DNA of 64,000 nt, taken from an uncultured Roseobacter sp. (GTDB lineage Bacteria > Pseudomonadota > Alphaproteobacteria > Rhodobacterales > Rhodobacteraceae). Positions 52,234-61,837 of this stretch are shown here, piece by piece (the first letter of the stretch is position 1; each line of letters starts with the position of its first letter). The position numbers and the translations under genes were made by a program. The stretch covers positions 301,501 through 365,500 of the forward strand of contig NZ_CANLNE010000002.1 in the NCBI RefSeq assembly GCF_947492555.1, in the 5' to 3' direction. Under the pieces are notes generated by a model. That model made no database searches. It was not told the origin of the DNA and was given only the letters and a program-made list of their open reading frames with translations.

Positions 52234-53085
52234 GTGACCCGGATGAACAAACCCCGCCACCCGCTGCGCGATGCGCATATGGACCGCAATGCGGTTCAGG
52301 ACGTACCCGACACGCCGCAGACGCGTGCACCTGCCTACCGGCTTGCCTTTGCCGATGAGGATTTTCTGTGTCGGGAAGAACTGCGCCCGGTGCGACTGCA
52401 ACTGGAGTTGCTCAAACCGGAGATGATGCTGGATGCGCATAACATCACCAGCACCATCGTGCTTTTTGGAGGAGCGCGCATCCCCAGCCCGGCAAACAAG
52501 GACAAGGCACGCACGAAAACGCTGTCCGAGCTGTCCCATTTCTATGACGAGGCGCGGGAGTTCTCCCGGTTGATGACCCTGAAAAGCCTCGAAAGCAGCG
52601 GGCGGGAGAATGTGGTGGTCACCGGCGGCGGCCCCGGCGTGATGGAGGCGGGCAACCGTGGCGCGGAAGATGCGGGCGGGCATTCCATCGGGCTCAACAT
52701 CGTGTTGCCGCATGAGCAGGCGCCCAATGAATACGTCACGCCGGAACTGTGTTTCAACTTCCACTATTTCGCCATTCGGAAGATGCATTTCCTGATGCGC
52801 GCCAAAGCGATCTGCGTTTTTCCCGGCGGGTTCGGTACGATGGACGAGCTCTTTGAGACACTCACCCTGATCCAGACCGGACGGATGCAACCGGTGCCTG
52901 TCCTGCTCTTTGGGCGTGCCTTCTGGGAGCGTATTCTGAACTGGGAGGCGCTCGCGGACGCGGGCACCATTTCGGATGAGGATTTGTCGCTCTTCCGGTT
53001 CGTCGACAGTGCCGCCGACGCGATGCACCTGATCGAGAACTGGCAGGACCTGCCCGCCCGCGACAAACTGCCCGGGCGCAGTTGA
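52234..53085 (+). CDS. LOG family protein
   Basis: The 283-residue protein has a Rossmann-like fold with the family motif FPGGFGTMDELFETLTLIQTGR and the earlier GGGPGVMEAGNRGAEDAGG. LOG proteins are often phosphoribohydrolases releasing cytokinin-type bases, or YgdH-like nucleotidases. This subgroup has an N-terminal extension of about 90 residues, as in PpnN-like proteins. GGAG precedes the ATG. It diverges from dapD. Confidence 0.88.
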   Translation: MTRMNKPRHPLRDAHMDRNAVQDVPDTPQTRAPAYRLAFADEDFLCREELRPVRLQLELLKPEMMLDAHNITSTIVLFGGARIPSPANKDKARTKTLSELSHFYDEAREFSRLMTLKSLESSGRENVVVTGGGPGVMEAGNRGAEDAGGHSIGLNIVLPHEQAPNEYVTPELCFNFHYFAIRKMHFLMRAKAICVFPGGFGTMDELFETLTLIQTGRMQPVPVLLFGRAFWERILNWEALADAGTISDEDLSLFRFVDSAADAMHLIENWQDLPARDKLPGRS

Positions 53086-53086
53086 G

Positions 53087-53112
53087 GGAACCATTTCGTG
53101 GCCCGCCACGTT
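53087..53112 (+). promoter_or_regulatory. ECF-type promoter before the YqjD-like gene
   Basis: GGAACC and CGTTAG are spaced so that GGAAC and CGTT lie 17 bases apart. This equals the EcfG general-stress consensus GGAAC-N16-17-CGTT. It lies about 60 bp before the start of the YqjD/DUF883-like gene. An overlapping 5-bp stem (CGTGG-CCCG-CCACG) may act as a weak terminator for the upstream gene. Whether the organism has EcfG cannot be seen here. Confidence 0.5.
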
Positions 53113-53173
53113 AGTCTTCTGAATCGCAATCATGGGGTCACATCGTGGCCCCGTTCACTTTCAGGAGGGCCAC

Positions 53174-53530
53174 ATGGCACAGGCACGTTCAAACGGCAAA
53201 ACCGACGTGAATGACGTTACCGCACAGATCGATACCATCAAGAATGACATTGCTGCGCTGACAGCGCTGATGTCCGACTTGGCGCAGGACAAGAAAGAGG
53301 AAGCCAAGGAGCGTGCAGCGAACACCGCAGCATCGCTGAAATCCTCCGCAGCGCAGAAAGTGGATGCGGCACACGCCAAAGCGGTCGAAACCGGAGAGCG
53401 TGTGCGCACGGATGCCGAGGCCGCGTATTACAAAGCCGAGGAAACGGTCCGTCAGCAACCCGCCATGGCGGTGGGCATTGCAGCCGGGATCGGTTTTCTG
53501 GTTGGCATGATGGCGACGCGTCGGTCGTAA
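53174..53530 (+). CDS. YqjD/ElaB-like (DUF883) protein
   Basis: The 118-residue protein has a charged Ala/Lys/Glu-rich coiled coil (about 12-85) and a C-terminal membrane anchor with a Gly-rich stretch (AVGIAAGIGFLVGMMATRR), as in YqjD/ElaB proteins that tether stationary-phase ribosomes to the membrane. The ATG at 53174 has AGGAGG upstream. Next is a small membrane protein gene two bases away, a pairing usual for this family. Confidence 0.88.
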   Translation: MAQARSNGKTDVNDVTAQIDTIKNDIAALTALMSDLAQDKKEEAKERAANTAASLKSSAAQKVDAAHAKAVETGERVRTDAEAAYYKAEETVRQQPAMAVGIAAGIGFLVGMMATRRS

Positions 53531-53531
53531 G

Positions 53532-53864
53532 ATGTTTTCGCACCTTCGCCAAAATATTCGAGACACTGCTCAACGGTTTGCGCTGGGCAGTGTCGGTGCG
53601 CTCATGACGCTGGTGGGGCTTGGGTTTCTGAGCGCGTCCGCGCTGATGCTCCTGCTCACTTTTACCGACCCGATGACGGCCAGTGCGATCATGGGGGGTG
53701 CTTTTCTGGGCATCGGATTGCTGATGATGGTTGCAGCGCGCTCATCAAAATCTGACCACAACCGGCATCACCGCCGGGAGGTCCAACCGAAGACGGATGA
53801 AATGCCGCCGCTGGCCGCTGCTTTCATGCAGGGCATGGCGCAAGGGATGGCACACCGACGCTAG
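53532..53864 (+). CDS. small membrane protein, phage-holin-III-like
   Basis: The 110-residue protein has two membrane segments (about 17-39 and 48-68) and a basic, Met-rich tail (PLAAAFMQGMAQGMAHRR). It resembles the YqjE/holin superfamily III proteins that accompany YqjD-type genes. It probably forms a stress-related membrane unit with the preceding protein; no lytic enzyme is nearby to suggest a phage role. Confidence 0.75.
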   Translation: MFSHLRQNIRDTAQRFALGSVGALMTLVGLGFLSASALMLLLTFTDPMTASAIMGGAFLGIGLLMMVAARSSKSDHNRHHRREVQPKTDEMPPLAAAFMQGMAQGMAHRR

Positions 53865-53899
53865 GTTTTTCGGCCACCTTTGCGTCGCCGTTACGCGTG

Positions 53900-54637
53900 T
53901 CAGGCACAGCCCGTGAATGGTGTCTCGCGCTCCAACTCGATCAGCTTTGCGAGATCTGCTGCCGGCAAAGCACCAACTACGACCGTGCGACTAACCACCA
54001 TGCCCGGCGTGCCGGGGATGCCGAGCGCACGGCCTAGCGCCAATGCCTCTTCGATCTTGACCGTCATCTCAGGGGACATCGCATCGTCCATCATCTGTTG
54101 CGCATCAAGACCATGACGCTCCGCGACGTCGCGCACGCCCACAATTCCGGGGCGCAGCACGCGTTGCATCATGTCGAGATGGATCGCGGTATGATCGCCT
54201 TGCATGCCCCCAGCAAGCGCCACCCGAGACGCCCAGACAGATCGCTCTCCCAGCAACGGAAGCTCGTGAAAGACCAGATCGATGGGCGATCCGCTGGCTG
54301 CGAGATCGGCCAGCCGTTTGTCCAGAACTGCGCAATACGGGCAATAATAGTCACTGAAAACGGCAATGGGCAAACGTTTGGGCACAATGGGTTGCGGGAA
54401 TATCGCGGTGCAGAGGTCGCCGGGCAACCGACCCGTCGCCGCTTCTTCTTCAGGCGTCAGAAGACCCGCAAAAAGATCACCATTGCCCGACAGATTTCCG
54501 CGCACCAATCGGCGAAAGCCGGGCGGATTGGGAATCTTGGAAAATTCGAATGCACTGGTCTGCCGTCGCAGGATGGGAGGAATGGCCAGCGCGACAGCAA
54601 CGGCACCGCCAACAATCAAGGCCTCACGACGACGCAT
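53900..54637 (-). CDS. DsbA-family thiol oxidoreductase
   Basis: The 245-residue protein has an N-terminal basic, twin-arginine-like start ([11 protein letters not shown]) with a hydrophobic segment, suggesting Tat export or a membrane anchor. A thioredoxin fold follows with the active site C99-P100-Y101-C102 in DYYCPYCAVL and the cis-Pro region ALGIPGTPGMVVS. The start at 54637 overlaps the rlmN stop (TAATG). It is likely a DsbA/DsbG-like oxidase or isomerase acting on envelope proteins. Confidence 0.87.
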   Translation of the reverse strand: MRRREALIVGGAVAVALAIPPILRRQTSAFEFSKIPNPPGFRRLVRGNLSGNGDLFAGLLTPEEEAATGRLPGDLCTAIFPQPIVPKRLPIAVFSDYYCPYCAVLDKRLADLAASGSPIDLVFHELPLLGERSVWASRVALAGGMQGDHTAIHLDMMQRVLRPGIVGVRDVAERHGLDAQQMMDDAMSPEMTVKIEEALALGRALGIPGTPGMVVSRTVVVGALPAADLAKLIELERETPFTGCA

Positions 54638-55821
54638 TAATGTCCTGAAAGCCCCGTTTCCGCCTCGATCTGGCGGCGCGATTTCCGCGCCCGTTCGGTG
54701 GCCGACTTGAGCTGCCCGCAGGCGGCCATGATGTCTTCCCCCCGCGGCGTCCGGATCGGTGAAGCGTAGCCCGCCTTGTAGATGATATCGGCAAAGGCCC
54801 GGATACGGTTGTTCGACGACCGTTTGTAGGGCGCGCCCGGCCATTCATTGAAGGGGATGAGATTGATCTTGGCCGGAATGCCATCAATCAGCTTGATCAA
54901 GCGGCGCGCGTCCTCGTCACTGTCATTCACACCGTCCAGCATGACATATTCAAAGGTGATCCGCTCGGAATTCGATACTTTGGGATAGCTGCGCAGCGCG
55001 TCGAGCAGCACGTCCAGATTCCAGCGTTTGTTGATCGGCACCAGCTTGTCGCGCACCTCATCCGTGGTGGCGTGGAAGCTGATCGCCAGCTGACACCCGA
55101 TTTCCTCTGCCGTGCGCGCAATCTCGGGCACAACACCAGAAGTCGACAACGTGATACGGCGGCGGCTGAGCTGAATGCCTTCGGCGTCCATGGCGATTTT
55201 CATCGCGTCTCGCACGTTCTCAAAGTTATAAAGCGGCTCGCCCATGCCCATGAGGACGATGTTGCTGAGCAACCGGGTTTCATCCTTGGGCGCGCCGATT
55301 TCCGGCCATTCGTCGAGATCGTCGCGGGCCATCATTACCTGACCAATGATCTCTGCGGCGGTCAGGTTGCGTACCAGTTTTTGCGTGCCCGTATGACAGA
55401 ACGAACAGGTCAAAGTGCATCCGACCTGTGACGATACACAGAGCGTGCCGCGTCCCTCTTCGGGGATGTAAACGACCTCAACCTCATGGCCACCGGCGAT
55501 GCGGACCAGATACTTACGGGTGCCGTCTTCGCTGACCTGCTTTGAGACAACCTCGGGAACTTCAATGACAAAACGCTCTTTCAACTCCGCACGCAGGGTC
55601 TTGGCCAGGTTCGTCATCGCGTCGAAATCGCGGACACCCCACTGGTAAATCCACTGCCAGATCTGACCGACGCGCATCTTGGCCTGCTTTTCCGGCACCC
55701 CTGCCTCGATCAGCGCGGCGCGCATCGCATCCCGGGTCAGGCCGACAAGGTTGACCGGCCCCTCCGGCAGTTTGCGCGGCATGGTGTGTACATCTTGCGT
55801 GATCGGCGCTGAGGCAGACAT
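54637..55821 (-). CDS. rlmN: 23S rRNA (and tRNA) adenine-C2 methyltransferase RlmN
   Basis: RlmN methylates A2503 of 23S rRNA and A37 of some tRNAs by a radical SAM mechanism. The 394-residue protein has the cluster motif CTLTCSFC and the family patterns [38 protein letters not shown] near the start and [18 protein letters not shown] chose the ATG at 55821 (AGGA 7 bases upstream) over one five codons earlier. Confidence 0.95.
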   Translation of the reverse strand: MSASAPITQDVHTMPRKLPEGPVNLVGLTRDAMRAALIEAGVPEKQAKMRVGQIWQWIYQWGVRDFDAMTNLAKTLRAELKERFVIEVPEVVSKQVSEDGTRKYLVRIAGGHEVEVVYIPEEGRGTLCVSSQVGCTLTCSFCHTGTQKLVRNLTAAEIIGQVMMARDDLDEWPEIGAPKDETRLLSNIVLMGMGEPLYNFENVRDAMKIAMDAEGIQLSRRRITLSTSGVVPEIARTAEEIGCQLAISFHATTDEVRDKLVPINKRWNLDVLLDALRSYPKVSNSERITFEYVMLDGVNDSDEDARRLIKLIDGIPAKINLIPFNEWPGAPYKRSSNNRIRAFADIIYKAGYASPIRTPRGEDIMAACGQLKSATERARKSRRQIEAETGLSGH

Positions 55822-55905
55822 GGGTTTTCCTGACATGACGAAGATGCGCCTCTATATAGAGGTTTGCGCCAAGATCAAAAGGAAAAGCCCGTCAGGTCTG
55901 CGTGA

Positions 55906-56436
55906 TCAGCTGGCGCAGCGTTTTTGGGCCTCGTCCAGGGCTGCGGTGAACCCGCGCAGCGAAAAGGTATCCTTGGTTGTCGTGCCCCGGCTGGAAAGTC
56001 CCGTCACCGTTGCGTCTGCACCGCGTTTCATCGCTGCCACGATCTTTGCGTCCTCGGACGTGTCTTCGGGCCATGCCCATTCACCATCGGTAAAGAGCGA
56101 ATAGTTAGTGCCACCAATGTCGATATTCACTTTGGACCCGCTGGCAAAAGGATATCCGCCGGTGAAAGTGACCTGCGCATTGGCCCCCGATCCAGGGCGG
56201 AAAAAGACCATCAGCAAGATCTGCCCACGGGTCGCGGCAACAACACGGCCATCCCGGGTATTGACTGTTTCTTTCGGAACGGAAACGCCCCAGCATTCAC
56301 GCGGATTGTCATCCTCGTAGACGCCCCAATCGGTTTTCTCGGCAACCAGATTGCTGCTTTGATCCTGTGCCTGCGCGGCCATGCCCGTCAGCGCCAGCGC
56401 CGAGACCAAACCAATGAAACCTTTCAAAATTCGCAT
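55906..56436 (-). CDS. invasion-associated locus B (IalB) family protein
   Basis: The 176-residue protein has a signal peptide (about 1-23, ending AQA) and the IalB core: TDWGVYEDDNPRECWGVSVPKE, ILLMVFFRPGSGANAQVTFTGGYPFASGSKV and a C-terminal SLRGFTAALDEAQKRC. IalB proteins are periplasmic and widespread in free-living Alphaproteobacteria; the name does not imply virulence. Two cysteines may form a disulfide. It diverges from the asparaginase gene. Confidence 0.87.
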   Translation of the reverse strand: MRILKGFIGLVSALALTGMAAQAQDQSSNLVAEKTDWGVYEDDNPRECWGVSVPKETVNTRDGRVVAATRGQILLMVFFRPGSGANAQVTFTGGYPFASGSKVNIDIGGTNYSLFTDGEWAWPEDTSEDAKIVAAMKRGADATVTGLSSRGTTTKDTFSLRGFTAALDEAQKRCAS

Positions 56437-56613
56437 GTCTTACAGCCTCCAGCCGTCTTTAACCTCAATGTCCCCGAACCTGCCCGGCGTGCCTTTTTCG
56501 ACCCGCTCTCTTGCAAGACCCGTCAATCTTCTCGACAAGTGTCACAGTAGCGCAAAACCCGCGACCCCCGAAAGTCCGATTAGCAGGTTTTTGCCAAATT
56601 CTTGAGGGTTAAA

Positions 56614-57594
56614 ATGACGCAAGCGGTTCCGATGGTCGAAATCTGGCGCGGGGACTTTCTGGAAAGCGCGCATAGTGGTCATGCGGTGGTCTGTGATGAC
56701 AGCGGCCAGATTGTCGAGGCCTGGGGTGATCCGGAGGCCATTGTCCTGCCGCGCAGTTCCGCCAAGATGATACAGGCCCTGCCACTGATCACCTCCGGTG
56801 CGGCCAAGGCGACAAGCCTGACGTCAGAGCATCTGGCCCTCGCCTGCGCGTCGCATAATGGGGCGGCAATTCACACCACACGGGTCGAACGCTGGCTGGA
56901 AACGCAGGGCCTGTCCGATGCGGCTTTGCGGTGCGGACCACAGATGCCCGACGATCGACCCGCGCGCGAGGCGATAATCTGCGCCCACGAAAGCCCCTGC
57001 CAGATCCACAACAACTGCTCGGGTAAACACGCGGGCTTTCTGACGCTGGCCCAGCACCTTGGTGCCGGTCCTGAATATGTGGACGCGGATCATCCCGTGC
57101 AAAAGGCCTGCCTCGACGCGTTTGAACGCACGACGGGGGAAACCTCTCCGGGGTTTGGCATTGATGGGTGTTCTGCCCCGAATTTCGCGACCAGCCTGAC
57201 CGGCATGGCGCGGGCCATGGCGCATTTCGCCGCCGCCCCCCCAGACAGCGCCGAGGCGCAGCTGCATCAGGCAATGCGGAAGCATCCGGACTTGGTGGCA
57301 GGCGAGAAACGTGCCTGCACGGAACTGATGCGGGCCATGGATGGGAAAGTCGCGATCAAAACGGGTGCGGAGGCGTTTTTCATCGCGATCCTGCCCGAGC
57401 AGAAACTCGGCGTCGCCCTCAAGATCGTCGATGGCACGACGCGGGCCTCTGAATGCGCCATCGCGGCAATTCTGGTGAAACTGGGCGTGTTAGACCCTGA
57501 TCATCCGGCAACCCGCAAACGGATGAACGCGCCCATCACCAACAGGCGCGACATTCAAACCGGTTGGATCAGGCCGTCCGCGGCGCTTGCCTGA
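56614..57594 (+). CDS. L-asparaginase II family protein
   Basis: The 326-residue protein matches the alphaproteobacterial asparaginase family PF06089, first seen in Rhizobium etli. It has SGHAVVCDDSGQIVEAWGDPEAIVLPRSSAKMIQALPLI, HLALACASHNG, CSGKHAGFL and YGVDGC-like GFGIDGCSAPNF. It hydrolyses asparagine to aspartate and ammonia. GAGG lies 7 bases before the chosen ATG; a TTG four codons earlier is possible. Its stop abuts the convergent YCII gene stop. Confidence 0.92.
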   Translation: MTQAVPMVEIWRGDFLESAHSGHAVVCDDSGQIVEAWGDPEAIVLPRSSAKMIQALPLITSGAAKATSLTSEHLALACASHNGAAIHTTRVERWLETQGLSDAALRCGPQMPDDRPAREAIICAHESPCQIHNNCSGKHAGFLTLAQHLGAGPEYVDADHPVQKACLDAFERTTGETSPGFGIDGCSAPNFATSLTGMARAMAHFAAAPPDSAEAQLHQAMRKHPDLVAGEKRACTELMRAMDGKVAIKTGAEAFFIAILPEQKLGVALKIVDGTTRASECAIAAILVKLGVLDPDHPATRKRMNAPITNRRDIQTGWIRPSAALA

Positions 57595-57909
57595 TCACAT
57601 CTGGTGCACTTCGGCAACTTCGATGGACCCGGAGCCATCGGCCACCATCGGGCAGCCCTTGGCCATATCGATAGCCTCGTCAATGTCAGCTGCGGCAACG
57701 ACGCTGAACCCGGACAGGGGATTGGCCCCACCATGGTCCTCGACCCCTTCTGCAGTCACCGTTTTCGATGTCCCTACGGGGTTGCCCGGATTGACGACCG
57801 CCTTTCCCATGGTCTCGAACCACGCTTGCCACGCGGCCATGACCTTGGCGCCCTCTTCTTCCGATTCCGGTGTTTTGCCGCCGTGGTAGGCGAATACATA
57901 CTCTGGCAT
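57595..57909 (-). CDS. YCII-related protein
   Basis: The 104-residue protein has the ferredoxin-like dimeric fold pattern of YCII proteins: MPEYVFAYHGGKTPESEEEGAKVMAAWQAWFE, AVVNPGNPVGTSKTV and GFSVVAAADIDEAIDMAKGCPMV ending EVAEVHQM. I chose the internal MPEYV start. Function is unknown, and it stands alone between two convergent or adjacent units. Confidence 0.88.
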   Translation of the reverse strand: MPEYVFAYHGGKTPESEEEGAKVMAAWQAWFETMGKAVVNPGNPVGTSKTVTAEGVEDHGGANPLSGFSVVAAADIDEAIDMAKGCPMVADGSGSIEVAEVHQM

Positions 57910-57971
57910 TGTGTCTCCTCCCCTGTGACCCGGTTGCGATGGTATCACATGAAGGCATGAGTCGTCTTTGA

Positions 57972-58850
57972 TCAGCCAGTGACAAACTCCGAGGCCGTAT
58001 ACCCCTGCAGGAATAGAAGCGCCGTCAGGTCACCATAGTTGATCCGCACATCACATTGCGCCGCCACGGCGGGTTTGGCATGCAGGGCAACCCCTGTCCC
58101 CGCACGGCCCAACATGCCCAGATCATTCGCCCCGTCGCCGACGGCGATCACATCCGCTTCGCCAATCCCAAGACGCCGTGTGATGTCCTCCAGCGCATCC
58201 ACCTTGGCCTGTTGGCCAAGGATGGGCATCCCGACCTCACCCGTCAGGCTGACGCCGTCGTTGAGCAGGGTATTCGCGCGGTTCTCATCGAAGCCCAACT
58301 GCCCGGCCACGGCGCTGGTGAAATCGGTGAAACCGCCGGAGACCAAAGCGGCATGCGCCCCCTGCGCCTTCATCGTGGCCAGCAGCACCTCGCCACCCGG
58401 CATCAGGGTAATGCGGTCCGCAAGCACCTTTGCAATGGTGGCGACAGGCAGACCTTTGAGCAGTCCGACACGCGCACGCAGGGCTTCTTCAAAGTCCATC
58501 TCGCCATTCATGGCACGGGCGGTAATCTCCTTGACCCGGTCGCCGATCCCCGCCTCATCAGCCAGTTCGTCAATGCACTCCTGCTGGATCATGGTACTGT
58601 CCATATCGGCCAGCAACATCTTCTTGCGCCGTCCTTCCTTAGGCTGAACGGCAAGATCAACGCCTTGTTTTTGCAGATCTTCCCAGACCCCCCAGCGATT
58701 GTCCGGCAGTCGCGGCAACGTAAATTCTGCCGCCTCATCCGGGGCGAGCCAGACCACATCGCCCCCACCCCAGGCATTGCGCAGGGCGTCTGGCAGGGCG
58801 GGCTGCAGGCTGTGTGCGCCCGCCGCAGACAGGAGAGTGGCGATATACAT
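57972..58850 (-). CDS. serB: phosphoserine phosphatase
   Basis: SerB makes serine from phosphoserine, the last step of the pathway. The 292-residue protein has an N-terminal extension of about 75 residues and the HAD nucleophile motif DMDST at D82-D84-S85-T86, then [28 protein letters not shown] and the metal-binding [14 protein letters not shown]. The start at 58850 lies well inside a longer possible reading. It diverges from serC-serA, so the whole serine pathway is clustered here. Confidence 0.95.
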   Translation of the reverse strand: MYIATLLSAAGAHSLQPALPDALRNAWGGGDVVWLAPDEAAEFTLPRLPDNRWGVWEDLQKQGVDLAVQPKEGRRKKMLLADMDSTMIQQECIDELADEAGIGDRVKEITARAMNGEMDFEEALRARVGLLKGLPVATIAKVLADRITLMPGGEVLLATMKAQGAHAALVSGGFTDFTSAVAGQLGFDENRANTLLNDGVSLTGEVGMPILGQQAKVDALEDITRRLGIGEADVIAVGDGANDLGMLGRAGTGVALHAKPAVAAQCDVRINYGDLTALLFLQGYTASEFVTG

Positions 58851-58929
58851 GGGCAAAGTTTCCGATCCGCGCAGAGTGTGTCGCAAAAAAGCGAATTTGC
58901 GGCGTTCTAGCCTCGTTTTTTCCGTTGCA

Positions 58930-58995
58930 CCAGACCATGCGCCGCCATAGACCCGTCCGTGGGACACCCTTCCCCAACGAAGGGCGCATATCTGG
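58930..58995 (+). ncRNA. structured serC leader RNA candidate
   Basis: The serC 5' leader can fold as a branched structure. CCAGA-CC-ATGCGCC (58930-58943) pairs with GGCGCAT-A-TCTGG (58983-58995), enclosing a CCCG/TGGG hairpin (58952-58963) and a CCCTTC/GAAGGG hairpin (58967-58984) that partly competes with the closing stem. The 3' arm runs up to the AAGGA ribosome site at 58996-59000. A serC RNA motif is known in Alphaproteobacteria upstream of serC, and this leader has the right position; I could not check it against that model. Confidence 0.6.
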
Positions 58996-59008
58996 AAGGA
59001 TAGCATCA

Positions 59009-60148
59009 ATGGCTACTCAGAAACCGGCGGCGCGGCCGGTAAATCCGCGTTTTTCCTCTGGCCCCTGTGCCAAACCCCCCACGTTTGATTTGACGAATCT
59101 GTCCGACGCGCCGCTGGGCCGGTCACACCGGGCAGCGCCGGGCAAGGCAAAGCTGCTGGAAGCGATCGAGACCACCCGCGAGATCCTCGGGGTTCCGGCC
59201 GATTACCGCATCGGCATCGTGCCCGCCTCGGACACCGGCGCGTTTGAGATGGCGATGTGGTCGCTTCTGGGGGAACGCCCCGCAGAGATGGTCGCCTGGG
59301 AAAGCTTTGGCGCCGGTTGGGTCACAGATGTCGCCAAACAACTCAAGATCGAGCACACCGTGCATACCGCCGACTACGGTGAGATCTTCGATATGGCGGC
59401 GCTCAACTACGACAATGACGTCTGCTTTACGTGGAACGGTACGACCTCCGGCGTCCGGCTGCCCAGTGGCGATGTGATCCCCGCGGATCGCAAGGGTCTG
59501 ACGCTTTGCGATGCGACCTCCGCCGCCTTTGCGATGGATTTACCGTGGGACAAGCTCGATGTGACGACGTTCAGCTGGCAGAAGGTGCTGGGGGGCGAGG
59601 CCGCACACGGCATGCTGATCCTCAGCCCGCGCGCTGTTGAGCGGCTGGAAAGCTATACGCCGCCCTGGCCGCTGCCGAAAATCTTCCGCCTGACCAAAGG
59701 CGGCAAGCTGATCGAAGGCATCTTCAAAGGCGAGACGATCAACACACCGTCCATGCTCTGTGTCGAGGATTACCTGCAATCTCTGGCCTGGGCAAAATCC
59801 GTTGGTGGGCTGCAGGGGCTGATTACCCGCGCCGATGCGAACGCAGCGGCGATCACCGCATTCGTGCAGCGACACAACTGGATCAGCTTTCTCGCAAGCG
59901 ATCCGGCAACCCGGTCCAACACCTCTGTCTGCCTCAAATTCGCGGACGACCGGGTCAAGGACGGCGCAAGCTTTGCCAAAGCCATCGCGAAACGGCTGGC
60001 AGATGAGGGCGTGGCACTTGATGTCGGTGCGTATCGCGATGCCCCTGCCGGTCTGCGCATCTGGTGTGGCGGCACGGTGGAAACCACCGATATCGAGGCG
60101 ATGCTGCCCTGGCTGGCATGGGCCTTTGAAGCCGAAATCTCATCCTGA
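59009..60148 (+). CDS. serC: phosphoserine aminotransferase
   Basis: SerC converts 3-phosphohydroxypyruvate to phosphoserine. The 379-residue protein has the PLP-enzyme features [10 protein letters not shown] near the N-terminus, [34 protein letters not shown], and the probable Schiff-base lysine in [15 protein letters not shown]. The ATG at 59009 has AAGGA 8 bases upstream. It heads a serC-serA operon. Confidence 0.95.
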   Translation: MATQKPAARPVNPRFSSGPCAKPPTFDLTNLSDAPLGRSHRAAPGKAKLLEAIETTREILGVPADYRIGIVPASDTGAFEMAMWSLLGERPAEMVAWESFGAGWVTDVAKQLKIEHTVHTADYGEIFDMAALNYDNDVCFTWNGTTSGVRLPSGDVIPADRKGLTLCDATSAAFAMDLPWDKLDVTTFSWQKVLGGEAAHGMLILSPRAVERLESYTPPWPLPKIFRLTKGGKLIEGIFKGETINTPSMLCVEDYLQSLAWAKSVGGLQGLITRADANAAAITAFVQRHNWISFLASDPATRSNTSVCLKFADDRVKDGASFAKAIAKRLADEGVALDVGAYRDAPAGLRIWCGGTVETTDIEAMLPWLAWAFEAEISS

Positions 60149-60154
60149 AACAAA

Positions 60155-60212
60155 GGTGGCCTGAAGCCCACCCTACCTGTCCATCTGCAGGTAAGGTGGG
60201 CCTTGGGCCACC
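60155..60212 (+). repeat. long hairpin between serC and serA
   Basis: The arms GGTGGCC-TGAA-GCCCACC-C-TACCTG and CAGGTA-A-GGTGGGC-CTTG-GGCCACC pair in three blocks of 7, 7 and 6 bp, separated by symmetric 4x4 and 1x1 internal loops, around an 8-base loop. It begins 7 bases after the serC stop and ends 30 bases before serA. Candidates are a REP-like palindrome, an mRNA stabiliser or an attenuator. No T run follows, so full termination is unlikely. Confidence 0.8.
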
Positions 60213-60241
60213 GCTTCCAAAGACATCAAAGGACCAACAGA

Positions 60242-61837
60242 ATGGCCCCTAAAGTACTTATCTCTGACAAACTCTCCGAAGCCGCCGTGCAGATTTTCCG
60301 CGATCGTGGCATCGATGTCGATTTCCAGCCCGATGTGGGGAAGGACAAGGAAAAGCTCGCCCAGATCATCGGCGACTATGACGGCCTTGCGATCCGCTCC
60401 GCCACCAAGGTGACCGAGAAGATCATTACCGCGGCCACCAACCTCAAGGTCATCGGGCGCGCCGGGATTGGCACCGATAATATTGACAAGGAAGCAGCTT
60501 CTAAAAAGGGCATCATCGTGATGAACACGCCCTTTGGCAACATGATCACCACGGCGGAGCACGCCATCGCGATGATGTTTGCCGTGGCGCGTCAGATCCC
60601 CGAAGCCTCCGCCTCCACGCATGACGGCAAGTGGGAAAAATCCAAGTTCATGGGGGTCGAGCTGACCGGCAAGACCCTGGGCGTGATCGGCGCGGGCAAC
60701 ATCGGCGGTATCGTCTGCGACCGCGCCCGCGCGCTGAAAATGAAGGTACTGGCCTATGATCCTTTCCTTGGCGAAGAAAAGGCCAAGAAGATGGGTGTGG
60801 AGAAAGTCGAATTGGACGACCTGCTAGGCCGCGCGGATTTCATCACGCTGCACGTGCCCTTCACCGATCAGACGGCGAATATCCTCAGCCGCGAAAACAT
60901 CGCCAAGACCAAGAAAGGCGCGCGCATCATCAACTGTGCCCGTGGCGGTCTGGTGGATGAAGAGGCTCTGGCCGAAGCGCTGAAATCCGGCCATGTGGCA
61001 GGTGCGGCCTTTGACGTCTTTGCCAAGGAACCGGCAAATGAAAACCCGCTGTTCCACCTGCCCAACGTCGTCTGCACCCCACACCTTGGGGCTGCCACGA
61101 CCGAAGCACAGGAAAACGTAGCCCTCCAGGTCGCGGAACAGATGTCGGACTACCTGCTGACAGGCGCCGTGGCCAATGCGCTCAACATGCCATCCGTCAC
61201 GGCGGAGGAAGCCCGCGTTATGGGACCTTGGGTCAAGCTTGCCGGGCATCTGGGCAGTTTCACCGGGCAGATGACCGATGAACCCATCCGCGCGATCAAC
61301 ATCCTCTATGACGGGGTGGTTGCCGATATGAACCTCGAAGCGCTCAACTGCGGCGTCATCGCCGGCATCATGAAAAAGGCAAACCCGGATGTGAACATGG
61401 TCTCCGCCCCGGTGATTGCCAAGGAGCGTGGTATCCAGATTTCGACCACCAATCAGGACAAATCCGGCGCGTTTGACGGCTACATCAAGGTCACGGTCGT
61501 CACGGCAAAACGCGAACGGTCGATTGCCGGGACCGTCTTCTCAGACGGCAAGCCACGGTTTATCCAGATCAAGGGCATCAACATCGATGCTGAGATCGGG
61601 GCGCATATGCTCTACACCACCAATGAGGACGTGCCGGGCATCATCGGGGCATTGGGTCAGACGATGGGCGACAATGGCGTGAACATCGCGAACTTTACGC
61701 TGGGTCGGGCCACCGCAGGCGGAGAGGCCATCGCTCTGCTCTACGTCGACGAACCGGTCCCGGCAGAAGCCCGCGCCAAACTGGCCGAAACAGGTATGTT
61801 CACCCAGATCAAACCGCTGGCCTTCGACGTGGCATGA
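60242..61837 (+). CDS. serA: D-3-phosphoglycerate dehydrogenase
   Basis: SerA oxidises 3-phosphoglycerate, the first step of serine synthesis. The 531-residue protein has the NAD-binding motif GVIGAGNIGGIVCDRARAL, catalytic-region INCARGGLVDEEAL and HLGAATTEAQENVA (with the catalytic His), an intervening domain (about 300-450) and a C-terminal ACT domain (about 455-531, with DVPGIIGALGQTMGDNGVNIANF) for regulation. AGGA precedes the ATG. It is co-transcribed with serC. Confidence 0.96.
   Translation: MAPKVLISDKLSEAAVQIFRDRGIDVDFQPDVGKDKEKLAQIIGDYDGLAIRSATKVTEKIITAATNLKVIGRAGIGTDNIDKEAASKKGIIVMNTPFGNMITTAEHAIAMMFAVARQIPEASASTHDGKWEKSKFMGVELTGKTLGVIGAGNIGGIVCDRARALKMKVLAYDPFLGEEKAKKMGVEKVELDDLLGRADFITLHVPFTDQTANILSRENIAKTKKGARIINCARGGLVDEEALAEALKSGHVAGAAFDVFAKEPANENPLFHLPNVVCTPHLGAATTEAQENVALQVAEQMSDYLLTGAVANALNMPSVTAEEARVMGPWVKLAGHLGSFTGQMTDEPIRAINILYDGVVADMNLEALNCGVIAGIMKKANPDVNMVSAPVIAKERGIQISTTNQDKSGAFDGYIKVTVVTAKRERSIAGTVFSDGKPRFIQIKGINIDAEIGAHMLYTTNEDVPGIIGALGQTMGDNGVNIANFTLGRATAGGEAIALLYVDEPVPAEARAKLAETGMFTQIKPLAFDVA

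Noticed and set aside
53532-53864. prophage holin
   Set aside because: No endolysin, structural or integration gene is nearby and the partner gene is YqjD-like, so a cellular stress protein is more likely.
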